This document shows positions 7,907-17,381 of a stretch of DNA of 59,869 bases, piece after piece (position 1 is the first letter of the stretch; every line of letters begins with the position of its first letter). Source of the stretch: Actinomycetota bacterium (GTDB taxonomy: Bacteria > Actinomycetota > Humimicrobiia > Humimicrobiales > Humimicrobiaceae). Under the pieces are notes generated by a model. It was not told where the DNA came from. It searched no databases and saw only the letters and a list, made by a program, of their open reading frames with translations. Where the stretch lies: assembly GCA_016870615.1 (NCBI GenBank), contig VGAZ01000003.1, positions 1 to 59,869 on the forward strand, written 5' to 3'. The translations under genes and the position numbers were made by a program.

Positions 7907-7917
7907 GGTAAATAAAT

Positions 7918-9123
7918 TTAACCTGATATTTCTTTAATGCCGGCAACAAACATTTTATTGTTGCCGAATTTTTCAGCTATTTTTTTTAAAGCGGCAGTTA
8001 GCTTTTCATCTTTTCTTTCTTCTTTAATAAGCACATTATCAAGAATGCAGCTTTTTTCCAGCCCGCTCACATATACACCAATAAGGCGTATTTTTTTTCT
8101 TAAAAGATCAACATTTTTAAAAAGTTTTAGGGAGGACTTATATATGTCAAATATTGCAGACGTATGTTGAGAAATGGATGATCTCCTGGTAATAGTTTTA
8201 AAATCAGAGAATCTTATCTTTATTGTTACCGTTTTACCTTTATAGCCCTTTGAGTAAAGATTTACGGATATTTTCTGGGAAAGAAACAAAAGAATGGACT
8301 TTATAGCATTTATATCGTCTATATCCCTGGAAAAAGTTATCTCCCTGCCAATGGATTTTGCATCATGGAAGGGGATAACGCTGCGATTGTCAATCCCGCA
8401 TGACATTTCATGCATAAAACTGCCCATGGACTCACCGAATTTCTTCCTGAGCGCCTCAGGCGGTATTTTTGAAAGATCACCTATTGTCTTTATGCCCATC
8501 ATATCGAGTGATTTATCTGTAACCCTGCCAACGCCCCATATAAAAGATACAGGCAGCTTCCTTATTTTTGAAATCATTTCAGGGGTGTTTTCAAGCACAG
8601 TCAGGCCGTTTGGCTTCCCAAGGCCTGAAGCAAGCTTTGCAAGGAATTTATTGGGCCCAATGCCTGCTGAAGACGTTAGGTTTGTCTTTTCATAGATTTC
8701 ACCCTTTATTTTTTTTGCTATTTCAAGAGCGCTGCCGAAAAGCCTTTGGCAGCCGCTTACATCAAGAAATCCCTCATCACATCCTATTACTTCAACAAGG
8801 GGGGTATATTTAAAAAATATTTCCCTTATTTTTGCTGATTCTGAAAGGTATTTTTCCATATCCACCGGAACATATATGCCTTCGGGACACAGCCTTCTTG
8901 CCCTTGCAAGAGGCATGCCTGAATGCAGGCCGTATTTTCTTGCTTCATAGGATGCGGTGGATATTACGCCCCGGTTTAAGGGCCCTCCAACTATAAGGGG
9001 CCTGTTTTTGTATTCGGGATGATCGCGCTGCTCAATTTGTGCAAAAAATGCATCCATATCCACATGTATTATTTTCCTGCCGCCAGGGCATGGGGCTGGC
9101 GTATTATTTATGCCTGTATCCAT
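7918..9123 (-). CDS. dinB: DNA polymerase IV (Y family)
   Basis: A 401-residue translesion polymerase. Residues 18-30 IHVDMDAFFAQIE carry metal ligands Asp22 and Asp24. The second acidic motif is CDEGFLDVSG with Asp116/Glu117, where the usual DEA is DEG. Steric gate and fingers (STASYEARKYGLHSGMP), thumb helix-hairpin-helix (KIRKLPVSFIWGVGR) and a little-finger domain from about 245 follow. There is no clear C-terminal beta-clamp peptide. Its ATG overlaps the dnaE stop by 16 nt, so it is translationally coupled as the last gene of lexA-dnaE-dinB. It should be SOS-induced with them. Confidence 0.93.
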   Translation of the reverse strand: MDTGINNTPAPCPGGRKIIHVDMDAFFAQIEQRDHPEYKNRPLIVGGPLNRGVISTASYEARKYGLHSGMPLARARRLCPEGIYVPVDMEKYLSESAKIREIFFKYTPLVEVIGCDEGFLDVSGCQRLFGSALEIAKKIKGEIYEKTNLTSSAGIGPNKFLAKLASGLGKPNGLTVLENTPEMISKIRKLPVSFIWGVGRVTDKSLDMMGIKTIGDLSKIPPEALRKKFGESMGSFMHEMSCGIDNRSVIPFHDAKSIGREITFSRDIDDINAIKSILLFLSQKISVNLYSKGYKGKTVTIKIRFSDFKTITRRSSISQHTSAIFDIYKSSLKLFKNVDLLRKKIRLIGVYVSGLEKSCILDNVLIKEERKDEKLTAALKKIAEKFGNNKMFVAGIKEISG

Positions 9124-12100
9124 GGATTTGCCACCCCTGCAAGAAAGGATTCTTTAATTGCTTCCTTTTTTCTTATTCTTTCATTTTTGCTGAATGCGGC
9201 TATGCCAAGCACTTCTTTTGCAATAAGGGAGACATTGTTATCCTTTATGTGAAGCCTTCCCTTTATTATTATAAAACGTTCACTTGAAAGCAGTTTTATG
9301 TATTTTTTATATACCGGCGAAAAAAACACTGCTTCATACATGCCGTCCTCATCTTCCATTGTGCAGAACATCATATTTTGCCCGCTCTTAGTGTTTTCAA
9401 TCCTTTTTGAAATTATTATGCCGGCAGCAGTCACGGGGCCGCTTAAGTTATAAAAAGAACCGCTTTTTGTTATAATGGCGGGACATGCCCCTGAATTTTT
9501 AAGGCCCTGTTTAAAAACCTGCAGGGGGTGGGCGCTTATGTAGAATCCGAGCAGTTGCGCCTCAATTAGAAGCTTTTCTTCAATGCTGAAGTCTTTTTCA
9601 AGCCCCATGGCTTTATCTGTTTTTTTAATGTAACAGGAAAAATCCCTGCAGTCAAATATGGCGCCTGCTGTATTTGCCGGCGGTTTTTTTAATTTTTTAA
9701 TTGAGTAAAACTCATGCAGCAGCTGCTTTGCCGGGGTGCCTGTAAAATTGAACGCCCCGGTTTTTATAAGGTTTTCGATGGCAGCGCATGAAATCCTGCA
9801 ATTAGCGCTTACCCTGGAGTAAAAGTCATCAAAGTTGCGAAATGCCCCGTTTTTATTTCTCTCATTTATTATGCAATTTGTCCCTGCATATCCCAGGTTT
9901 TTTACTGAAATAAGAGGCACCCTTATGGTTTTGCCGCAGCTTTCCACTTTAAATTCAAATCCGCTTTTATTAATATCCGGAAGCTTAAGTGCAATGCCAA
10001 GCCTTCTTGCTTCCTCAAGATACTGCATTTTACTGAAGTAGCCTGAATTGTTGGTAAGTATTGTTGCCAGAAACTCTGCCGGGTAGTGGTATTTTAAAAA
10101 ACATGTTTTGCAGGAAATGTCTGCATAAGCTGCGGCATGCGCCTTAACAAAGCCATAACTTGCAAATTTTGATATCAGCCTGAAGGCATATCCTACTATA
10201 GCTGCGCTGTAGCCTTTTTTCAGGCCGCCCTGCATAAATCTCTGCTGCTGGGAAAGCATTTTCTCGTGTGAAAGGTTCACCATTGCTTTTCTTAGCCCGT
10301 CTGCTTCACTTAGCGAGTAGCCCGCTATTTTAATTGCTGCCTGCATTGCCTGCTCCTGGTAAAGTATTACCCCGAATGTTTCCTTGAGCAGCGGCTCAAG
10401 GTCTTTGTGGATATAGGATATTTTTTCCCTGCCGAATTTTCTTTCAATGAAATTATTAACCATGCCTGACTGCTGGGGGCCCGGGCGGTACAGCGATATA
10501 AGAAGCGTTATGTCATTAAGGCAGGCAGGCTTTATTTTACGCGAAAGCGTTCTTATGCCAAAGCTTTCAAGCTGGAAGACTCCAAGCGTGCTGCCTTTCT
10601 GCATGAGGTCAAAAATATTACTGTCATTGCATGGTATGTCTGCCATATCTATCTTTATTTTCCTCTGTTTTTCAAGAATTGCCGACACATCAGATATTAG
10701 GCTTAAGCTCAGGGAATTAATAAGGTCTATTTTTAAAATTCCAATATCATCAATGCTGTTCATATCATACTGGCTCATGATCTCGCCTGTTTCAGACAGT
10801 GTCAGGGGAATACGGCAGGAGAGGTCACAGTCTGATACTATAAAAGCTGAAGGGTGCATTGACACATGCCTGATATAACCTCCAATATTTTCTGAAAGCG
10901 AAAGTATTTTCCTTAAGGAAGGGTCTTTTATATCTGCAAGACCGGCTGATTTAAGGCTGTTTTGCATCTTTTTGGGTGTATAAAACCTGTTATATCCGGG
11001 AGCTGATTTTATAATATAATCAACATCCTCCTTTGCCATCCCGGTTATTCTTCCTGATTCCCTTATTGCTGCCCTGGGCTTTGTAGTGGCAAAACTTGAC
11101 ACCCTTGCTATGCTGCTATTTCCGTATCTGCGGCACAGGTAATACCAGATTTTCTGCCTGTCTTTTGCTGATATGTCAATGTCTATATCGGGAGGCTCCG
11201 CCCTCTCTTCATTGAGGAATCTTTCAAAATAAAGATTGTTTTCAACAGGGTCAACATTTGATATTTTTAGAAGATATGAAACAAGACTTCCCGCCGAGGA
11301 GCCTTTTCCGCAAATGGGTATACTGTTTTTATGCGCAAACTCTGCTATGTCTGCAACAATGAGAAAATATCCTGCAAATCCTGTCTTATGTATAATATCC
11401 AGCTCTTTTTCAAGCCTTTCTGTAACTTTTTGCGGACAAATGGCCCCGAACCTGGCTTTTATGCCTTCCATGCACAGCTCAGAAAGGTATTTTTCCTGGG
11501 GCTGGCCATAAGGTGTTTTAAATACAGGAAGGACTGTTTTTCCGAGCTCAAAATCAAAACAGCATTTATCGGCAATGATTTGAGTATTCTTTATCGCTGA
11601 AGGCATGTCTTTAAAAAGCGCTGCCATCTCCTGCGGTGATTTAAGATAATTTTCACCACCCTGTATAATATTGAATAACGGATCTGCCTTTGTTCCCATT
11701 GCCTTGATTTTTGCAAGATAGCTGTAAGTGCGGCAGTCTTCCTGAAGCAGGTAATGCACATTATTTGTTGCAGCTGCAGGTATTTTTGTCTTTTGTGAAA
11801 ATGCTGCAAGAGCCTCAGATGCAAGGCCATTATTTTGGTGCAAATTTAACCGGGATTTGCATCTCTGTATTTCGATATAAAAGTCCCGGCCGAATATATT
11901 AAACAGCTTTTTTGCAAAAGACATTGCCTCCTGGATGTTATTTTCTTTAAGCAGCCTGGAAATCTTTCCATTGCTGCAGCCGCTTAAGGCAATAAGCCCG
12001 CAGCAAAACTCTGCAAGCCAGCCGATTTTTACTGCCGGTATGCGCGGCAGCCCTCCTTCATGAAAATACCCGGTTTCTGTATGTGATTTACTTACAAGAC

Positions 12101-12371
12101 GGCACAGGTTTTCATATCCTGTTTTGTTTTTTACAAGAAGCGTAAGATGGGAAAGATCATTGTCAGAAAGGCAAATCTCGCACCCTGTTATCGGCTTTAA
12201 GCCTGCGGCTTTTGCAAGCCTGTAAAACTGCACTGCCCCGCCCATGGCATATTTGTCAGTGAGGGCAAGCGCATCCATCCCAAGCAGGGCTGCTCTTTCG
12301 GCAAGTTCCTCAATTCTTGCAGAAGATTCAAGTATGCTGAAGTGGCTGTGTACATGAAGATGAGTAAACAA
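9108..12371 (-). CDS. dnaE: DNA polymerase III alpha subunit, probably error-prone type
   Basis: A 1087-residue DnaE. The PHP domain starts at residue 2 (THLHVHSHFS). The polymerase palm has GKGSSAGSLVSYLL and the catalytic PDIDIDIS, followed by GVFQLESFG, an HhH region, and an OB domain near 960-1050 (YNLSGPVTAAGIIISKRIE, MEDEDGMYEAVFF). It starts with TTG behind GGGGGGAT, 20 nt after lexA. Length and operon partners (LexA and a Y-family polymerase) resemble the DnaE2/ImuC mutagenesis cassettes, although the classical imuA/imuB genes are replaced by dinB. I infer an inducible lesion-bypass enzyme. That it is instead the replicative DnaE cannot be excluded without the rest of the genome. Confidence 0.9.
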   Translation of the reverse strand: MFTHLHVHSHFSILESSARIEELAERAALLGMDALALTDKYAMGGAVQFYRLAKAAGLKPITGCEICLSDNDLSHLTLLVKNKTGYENLCRLVSKSHTETGYFHEGGLPRIPAVKIGWLAEFCCGLIALSGCSNGKISRLLKENNIQEAMSFAKKLFNIFGRDFYIEIQRCKSRLNLHQNNGLASEALAAFSQKTKIPAAATNNVHYLLQEDCRTYSYLAKIKAMGTKADPLFNIIQGGENYLKSPQEMAALFKDMPSAIKNTQIIADKCCFDFELGKTVLPVFKTPYGQPQEKYLSELCMEGIKARFGAICPQKVTERLEKELDIIHKTGFAGYFLIVADIAEFAHKNSIPICGKGSSAGSLVSYLLKISNVDPVENNLYFERFLNEERAEPPDIDIDISAKDRQKIWYYLCRRYGNSSIARVSSFATTKPRAAIRESGRITGMAKEDVDYIIKSAPGYNRFYTPKKMQNSLKSAGLADIKDPSLRKILSLSENIGGYIRHVSMHPSAFIVSDCDLSCRIPLTLSETGEIMSQYDMNSIDDIGILKIDLINSLSLSLISDVSAILEKQRKIKIDMADIPCNDSNIFDLMQKGSTLGVFQLESFGIRTLSRKIKPACLNDITLLISLYRPGPQQSGMVNNFIERKFGREKISYIHKDLEPLLKETFGVILYQEQAMQAAIKIAGYSLSEADGLRKAMVNLSHEKMLSQQQRFMQGGLKKGYSAAIVGYAFRLISKFASYGFVKAHAAAYADISCKTCFLKYHYPAEFLATILTNNSGYFSKMQYLEEARRLGIALKLPDINKSGFEFKVESCGKTIRVPLISVKNLGYAGTNCIINERNKNGAFRNFDDFYSRVSANCRISCAAIENLIKTGAFNFTGTPAKQLLHEFYSIKKLKKPPANTAGAIFDCRDFSCYIKKTDKAMGLEKDFSIEEKLLIEAQLLGFYISAHPLQVFKQGLKNSGACPAIITKSGSFYNLSGPVTAAGIIISKRIENTKSGQNMMFCTMEDEDGMYEAVFFSPVYKKYIKLLSSERFIIIKGRLHIKDNNVSLIAKEVLGIAAFSKNERIRKKEAIKESFLAGVANPWIQA

Positions 12372-12391
12372 ATAAAATCCCCCCGGACATA

Positions 12392-13054
12392 TTAAATATT
12401 TCTATGGACAGCCACAACCCGACCGATAATTTTAACGCTGTCCCCGGCATCTTTTATGCTTATCTTAATCGGCGGATAATCTGTGTTGGAAGATACAAGC
12501 TCTATACCGTCTTTTGTCTTGTAAAACCTTTTTACCACTGCCTCATCATTTATAAGGGCGACAACGATTTCACCATTTTCTGCAGTATTGCGGGCTTTTA
12601 CCATAATCATATCACCGTCAAGTATATGGTCCCCTGTCATGCTCCTGCCCTTTACCCTGAGTGCAAAATCCGCGCCATAAGCGCCTGTAAAGCTTTCCGG
12701 CACAGGTATGTATTCATCTATATTTTCGTAGGCAAGCACTGGATTTCCTGCCGCTATATTGCCAATAAGGGGAAGGTATGATATGCCGGCATGACCCGCG
12801 TCAGCCGGGGAAGGAAATGAATAGTCCTTCTTTAGCATGCCAAGCGCTTTATCTGTAAGCTTTATTGAACGGGCAAGTGAATTTCTCTTTATATACCCTT
12901 TCTTTTCAAGTGATGTGAAATGATCAGTTGCAGCTTTTGGCGATGAAAAACCCATCATTTCCGCCACATCCCTTGCAGTGGGAGGATAGGAATTAAGCAT
13001 TATAAAATCGTGTATTTTTCCCAATACGGCTTTCTGCCTGTCTGTAATTTTCAT
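12392..13054 (-). CDS. lexA: SOS repressor LexA
   Basis: A 220-residue LexA. The N-terminal winged helix-turn-helix (residues 1-65) has PPTARDVAEMMGFSS as its HTH. The S24 peptidase domain contains the cleavage site Ala102-Gly103 (NIAAGNP), nucleophile Ser138 (KGRSM) and general base Lys175 (EAVVKRF), so self-cleavage should work. No Shine-Dalgarno sequence is visible before the ATG, and a TATAAT lies 6 nt upstream, so a very short or absent leader is possible. It heads the lexA-dnaE-dinB operon and has a palindromic operator just upstream. Confidence 0.95.
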   Translation of the reverse strand: MKITDRQKAVLGKIHDFIMLNSYPPTARDVAEMMGFSSPKAATDHFTSLEKKGYIKRNSLARSIKLTDKALGMLKKDYSFPSPADAGHAGISYLPLIGNIAAGNPVLAYENIDEYIPVPESFTGAYGADFALRVKGRSMTGDHILDGDMIMVKARNTAENGEIVVALINDEAVVKRFYKTKDGIELVSSNTDYPPIKISIKDAGDSVKIIGRVVAVHRNI

Positions 13055-13072
13055 GATGATATTATATAATAT

Positions 13073-13092
13073 TACTATACATTTGTATAGTA
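13073..13092 (-). promoter_or_regulatory. probable LexA operator (SOS box)
   Basis: A perfect palindrome with 8-bp arms and a 4-bp spacer: TACTATAC, ATTT, GTATAGTA. It lies 18 nt upstream of lexA. On the minus strand its right half supplies a possible -10 (TATAGT), 18 nt after TTGCTG. The arm-N4-arm geometry equals that of Gram-positive LexA boxes (CGAAC-N4-GTTCG), but the arm sequence is different. Assignment to LexA rests on position and symmetry. Confidence 0.65.
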
Positions 13093-13224
13093 TATGACAG
13101 CAAGTTTTTTATAAAAAATTAAATGGAAGGCAGGCAATTAACGGGAGTAAGGAGGATTATGCCAGAAATTGGATTTGCAGGAAAATATACGGCAAACCGC
13201 TGTTTTTTGCAATTATGGCCCGGG

Positions 13225-13908
13225 CTAAATAATTTCAATATTGGTGATGCCCTCAAATCTCTTTATGACTTCCATTATTTTTATGGAAAATCCAGAATCC
13301 CTGCTCTGGAGGTTAAACTGCACGGTGACAGTTCTTTTGCCGTCACCGGAAATGCTTCCGGCAAATGATTTTTCGACAAATACTTTAATATTGAAACTTT
13401 GGAGGAACTGAATGAGCTCTTTCATGCACTTGAAATTATCACTGCTTGTAATTAAAACCGTGTAAGAAAATTTTTTAATAAGCCTGTCTTCAAAATATTT
13501 AACCATTGTCAGTATAAGAAACCCCAGGGCTGTTGTCAGGAATGCAAGATAATACAATTTTGTCCCTATTGCAATACCTGCTGCAGCAACCACCCATATA
13601 CTTGCCGCAGTTGTAACGCCCCGCACAAAAATACCCTGGCGGAAAATCACGCCCGCGCCTATAAAGCCAATACCTGTAACTATTCCTGCCGCTATTCTTG
13701 ACGGATCAAATCCTGAAGAAAAACCCTGGTAAGAGATTATAGTAAAAACTGTTGAGCCAAGACAAACAAGTGCATGTGTGCGCAGTCCTGCGGGCCTGTC
13801 AATCTTTTCCCTGTCATATCCTATAATGCCTCCGCAGATGCAGGCAATAATGCAGGGGATAACATAGCTAAATGCAAAATCTTTAAAATCTATATTGAAA
13901 GCTTCCAT
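13225..13908 (-). CDS. MgtC/SapB family membrane protein
   Basis: A 227-residue protein. The MgtC domain (residues 12-140) has four to five hydrophobic helices and the family motifs GGIIGYDREKIDRPAGLRTH, LVCLGSTVF, RIAAGIVTGIGFIGAG and VRGVTTAASIWVVAAAG. The C-terminal 75 residues form a soluble ACT-like domain. Members are linked to Mg2+ limitation and membrane ATP-synthase control in some pathogens, but most bacterial homologues lack an assigned role. It follows the histidine kinase gene by about 60 nt on the same strand and could belong to that operon. Confidence 0.9.
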   Translation of the reverse strand: MEAFNIDFKDFAFSYVIPCIIACICGGIIGYDREKIDRPAGLRTHALVCLGSTVFTIISYQGFSSGFDPSRIAAGIVTGIGFIGAGVIFRQGIFVRGVTTAASIWVVAAAGIAIGTKLYYLAFLTTALGFLILTMVKYFEDRLIKKFSYTVLITSSDNFKCMKELIQFLQSFNIKVFVEKSFAGSISGDGKRTVTVQFNLQSRDSGFSIKIMEVIKRFEGITNIEII

Positions 13909-13968
13909 AATTAAAAAATCATTGTTTTACCTGTTTTTATTTTAAAACACTTAAAAAACATTACAAGC

Positions 13969-15408
13969 TTATTTTGCAGGAATTTTAAATATAAAAGTGT
14001 TTGCATCAGATTCTGAAATAAAATCAAGTCCGGCATCAAGAATTGAGGATATTTTCTGTGATATTGCAAGGCCAAGCCCAAAACCTTTTATATTTTTAAA
14101 ATCATACTTTTTTGACCTGTAAAACATATTAAATATTTTATTTTTTTCCTCTCCGGATATTTTGTATCCTTTATTTGAGACAGAAAAAACAATATTTTTT
14201 TCCTCAGGATAAATACTTATATCAATTTCAGAATTGACAGATGAATATTTTATTGCATTATTTATCAGGTTTGATACAACAGTGCTCACCAGGTACCTGT
14301 CGCTTAAAAGTTTCATGTTCTCAGGCAGCCTGTAGGACCTGTTTATTTTCAGCCTGTTTTCTGAAAGCTCCTTTTCATAAAGATTGAGCAAGTCTTCAAC
14401 AATTGCAGCTATGTCTATTTTTTCTCTTGAGAGTTCAATAAGGCGGTTTTCAATTTTCGAGAGCATAAGCAGGCTTTCAGTTATATTCTCTATATCGCCG
14501 GTCTTGCTTTTTATAATGTCAAGCGCCTGTGCTACCTCCTCATTTGTTGAATAAACCCCTTCGCTTATGCCCTCGGCATAACCGTTTATTGAAGTAATCA
14601 TATTCTTTATTTCATGGGAAAGCATATAGGTAAATTCCTTAAGCGAGTTCTGGCTTCGCTCAATTTTATTTTTCATAAGATTGATATTGCCTGCAAGGAT
14701 GCCAATCTCATCATTGGTGTCTGCCTTTATTTCCTCGCTGTAATCGCCATCTGATATGCGGCTAACAGAACGGTTAAGCTTGAGTACCGGACCGCTTATA
14801 CTTTTTCCAAGGATAATGCCGGTAAGTATCGAGATAAGGCTTGCAATCAGGAATATGAGCGCAAGATTAAGCATATATCTTAGTGGGGGAATCTGTATGA
14901 GTTTCTGCTGCTTTACAAATACCGAAAGAAAATTTTCGTTTCCTATTTTAAACTCATGAATGGACACAAAATAGTTTAAATTATCCAGATTTGTGTATAC
15001 AAGTTTACCTGTATTTTCTTTTGGGGATATATAAAAAAGATCAGTTACTGTGAAAAAGTTGCTTATCTGCCTGCTTGCTTTAATAATTTTTTCGAGATTT
15101 TTTTGGCTTATGTCCATGGAATTTATAAATATTTCCATATTATCGTTTGTAATAATTAGCTTTGCGCCTGTAATGTTTTGGACTTTGTAAAGGTAGTCTG
15201 ACTGCTCAAGATAATCAAAAGCTTCGGGGTGGCCGGAAAAATCTTCCTGTATAAGCTTTGATATCTCCCTGTTCTGCCTGGAAAGCTCTATTAACTGGGT
15301 ATTTCTATTGTTTATTTCAAAAAGCTGGGTAAATGCAAGGGATGCAATAAAAATAATTGCAAAAAGAGTTATTGCTATTGTCGTTGTAATCCTGTCCTGG
15401 ATTTTCAT
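13969..15408 (-). CDS. sensor histidine kinase
   Basis: A 479-residue membrane kinase. TM1 is at about 8-30, an extracytoplasmic sensor region at 31-175, TM2 at about 180-201, then a HAMP linker. The HisKA domain has phospho-acceptor His265 in SHEIKNM. The HATPase domain has NLINNAIKYS (N box) and GFGLGLAIS (G2 box). The sensor region has no recognisable ligand motif. The H-box lacks the usual proline (SHEIKNM rather than SHELKTP), which could affect phosphatase balance. It is encoded after its response regulator on the same strand (140-nt gap). Confidence 0.92.
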   Translation of the reverse strand: MKIQDRITTTIAITLFAIIFIASLAFTQLFEINNRNTQLIELSRQNREISKLIQEDFSGHPEAFDYLEQSDYLYKVQNITGAKLIITNDNMEIFINSMDISQKNLEKIIKASRQISNFFTVTDLFYISPKENTGKLVYTNLDNLNYFVSIHEFKIGNENFLSVFVKQQKLIQIPPLRYMLNLALIFLIASLISILTGIILGKSISGPVLKLNRSVSRISDGDYSEEIKADTNDEIGILAGNINLMKNKIERSQNSLKEFTYMLSHEIKNMITSINGYAEGISEGVYSTNEEVAQALDIIKSKTGDIENITESLLMLSKIENRLIELSREKIDIAAIVEDLLNLYEKELSENRLKINRSYRLPENMKLLSDRYLVSTVVSNLINNAIKYSSVNSEIDISIYPEEKNIVFSVSNKGYKISGEEKNKIFNMFYRSKKYDFKNIKGFGLGLAISQKISSILDAGLDFISESDANTFIFKIPAK

Positions 15409-15548
15409 ATTAATTTTAATTTATTAATGCAAATTATATATTTTGCATTAATATTTTTTAATCTTGTAATAAGTTTTTTAATTAAGCTTAAAGGCGCAAA
15501 AACAAAACTATGAGCCTGTTTCAACCAGGAAAAGCGAAAGTTATTTAA

Positions 15549-16343
15549 TCAATTCATATTAAACCTGTAACCAACCGACCACACGGTTTCAATAAGGCTT
15601 CCGTTTATGTCCTGGATTTTTTTCCTTAACTCCTTTACATGTACATCAATGGTCCTTGACTGGCCCACAAAATCATAGCCCCATATATCCTCAAGCAGTG
15701 ACTGCCTGCTTATAACAACATTCTTATTTTCAATAAAATAAAGAAGCATATTAAATTCCTTATTGGTAAGCTTAACCTCTGTGCTATTTACAAAAATTTT
15801 CCTTGCTTCAGGATTTATTTCAAGCTTTACACCATGAGCAATTATTTTTTCTTTTGGATTTGTCAGTTTTCCGACAACAACGTTTTTAAGGGTCACGGCC
15901 TGCTTAAAATTTACAGTTAACAGCTTCTGCTGTGCATGCTGCACATTTGCTGTTCTTTTTATATAGGGCTCATTTTTGTAGGCGCGCCTTATTATTGCTT
16001 TTATCCTTGCAACCAGTTCCTGGGGATTAAAAGGTTTTGTGATGTAATCATCTGCCCCTGCATCAAGTCCTTTTATCTTGTCTGAATCCTCACTTTTTGC
16101 AGTGAGCATTATTATGGGAATATTTAAAGACTCCCTGATTTTTGAGCATACTTCAATCCCGCTTAAATCAGGAAGCATCAAATCAAGGACTACAAGGCTG
16201 TACTTATGGCGGTTTTCTTCAAGAGCCGATAATGCAGCTTTTCCGTTTGCAGCTGTATCGACTTTATAATTTTCTTTCTGGAGAAAGTCTTTTATAAGCT
16301 TTCTTATTTCCCTGTCATCATCAACAACAAGTATATTTTCCAT
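15549..16343 (-). CDS. OmpR/PhoB-family response regulator
   Basis: A 264-residue regulator. The receiver domain (1-118) has the acidic pair Asp8-Asp10, phospho-acceptor Asp54 (VVLDLMLP) and the conserved lysine in ITKPF. A C-terminal winged helix (about 165-264) has TNKEFNMLLYFIE and TIDVHVKELRKKI. About 35 extra residues lie between the domains (roughly 122-158), making it longer than the usual 225-235. It is encoded just upstream of the histidine kinase. Target genes are not evident. Confidence 0.92.
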   Translation of the reverse strand: MENILVVDDDREIRKLIKDFLQKENYKVDTAANGKAALSALEENRHKYSLVVLDLMLPDLSGIEVCSKIRESLNIPIIMLTAKSEDSDKIKGLDAGADDYITKPFNPQELVARIKAIIRRAYKNEPYIKRTANVQHAQQKLLTVNFKQAVTLKNVVVGKLTNPKEKIIAHGVKLEINPEARKIFVNSTEVKLTNKEFNMLLYFIENKNVVISRQSLLEDIWGYDFVGQSRTIDVHVKELRKKIQDINGSLIETVWSVGYRFNMN

Positions 16344-16508
16344 AGTATATTAATTTTAACAGCAAATTATCAATAACTGAAACGTTAAAAATTAAGGCCA
16401 TAAAAAGTATAGTCATTTATTATAGAGCGGCTTTTTATTAAGATAAAAATTGTGCGACAGTGTGAAAGATTTATATTAAAATTTGTTAACTATATTGCAG
16501 GGCTGGTT

Positions 16509-17273
16509 TTAAACAGTAATTACTTCAATATCATTTTCCTTAAGTTTTTCAATAAATTCCTTATCTGCATCGCTGTCTGTTATAAAGGTATTTACAGCTT
16601 TTAAGGGCGCAACAAAATTTACTGAAATATGCCCAATTTTTGAGCTGTCGCAAAGTGCTATAACATTTCTGGCGCTTGAAATCATATATTTTTTAGTCTG
16701 GGCCTCAATGGGATCCACTGCTGTAATTCCTTTATAGGCATCAATACCGGTTATACCTATAAAAGCCTTGTCCGTAAAAGTGGTCCTGAAAGTAGAGTCT
16801 GCAACAGGGCCAATCAGGGAGCGGGTCTGGCTGTTTAATATGCCACCGCTAAGTATAATTTTATAATCAGGGTTTGTACTTCCAAGCATTGTTGCTATAT
16901 CGCAACTGTTGGTAATGACAGTGAGATTTTTTTTGCTGGTTATATTTACAGCTGTCTGATAGCCTGTGGTGCCAGCTTCAAGCAAAATAACATCATCCTC
17001 TTCTATAAGCGATGCTGCAGCAAGCGCAATTCTTTTCTTTTCCTCGATGAATTTATCTTTCTGTACATCAAACTTCATCTCATATCCGACTGAGAAGTTA
17101 TTAATAGCGCCTCCGTGAGTTCTTTTAATCAGCCCCTTTTTAGCAAGCCTGTCCAAATCGCGCCGGATAGTTATCTCAGAAAGGTTTAATGTCCTGGCTA
17201 TATCTATTGCTTTGACGCTGCCGGTTTTATTAATGAGATTAAGTATATACTGGCGTCTTTCTTCACCAAGCAT
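16509..17273 (-). CDS. DeoR/GlpR-family transcriptional regulator
   Basis: A 254-residue regulator. The N-terminal DeoR helix-turn-helix (residues 1-57: EERRQYILNLINKTGSV, LSEITIRRDLDRLAKKGLI) is followed by RTHGG and a sugar-phosphate-sensing DeoRC domain with the ISGG-type motif LSGGIL. Family members respond to phosphorylated sugars. It lies 109 nt downstream of gdhA on the same strand. There is no adjacent sugar operon; the PfkB kinase is 10 kb away. Its target is unknown. Confidence 0.9.
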   Translation of the reverse strand: MLGEERRQYILNLINKTGSVKAIDIARTLNLSEITIRRDLDRLAKKGLIKRTHGGAINNFSVGYEMKFDVQKDKFIEEKKRIALAAASLIEEDDVILLEAGTTGYQTAVNITSKKNLTVITNSCDIATMLGSTNPDYKIILSGGILNSQTRSLIGPVADSTFRTTFTDKAFIGITGIDAYKGITAVDPIEAQTKKYMISSARNVIALCDSSKIGHISVNFVAPLKAVNTFITDSDADKEFIEKLKENDIEVITV

Positions 17274-17381
17274 TTAAATTGCACCTTTGTGTTTTATTAA
17301 AAAAAATAAATCCTGCCCAGGCCAGATAAATATCAACCTGATTTTTATTTGTGATATACTGCTTTAAAGAAGGACTTATTT

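Noticed and set aside
13123-13368. Plus-strand ORF of 81 codons upstream of lexA
   Set aside because: It lies partly antisense to the intact mgtC gene, has no recognisable domain and no supporting ribosome-binding site.
17285-17381. Short GGCCTGGGCAGG hairpin plus T-run after gdhA as a terminator
   Set aside because: The stem is only about four base pairs and the T-run is separated by an ATTT stretch.
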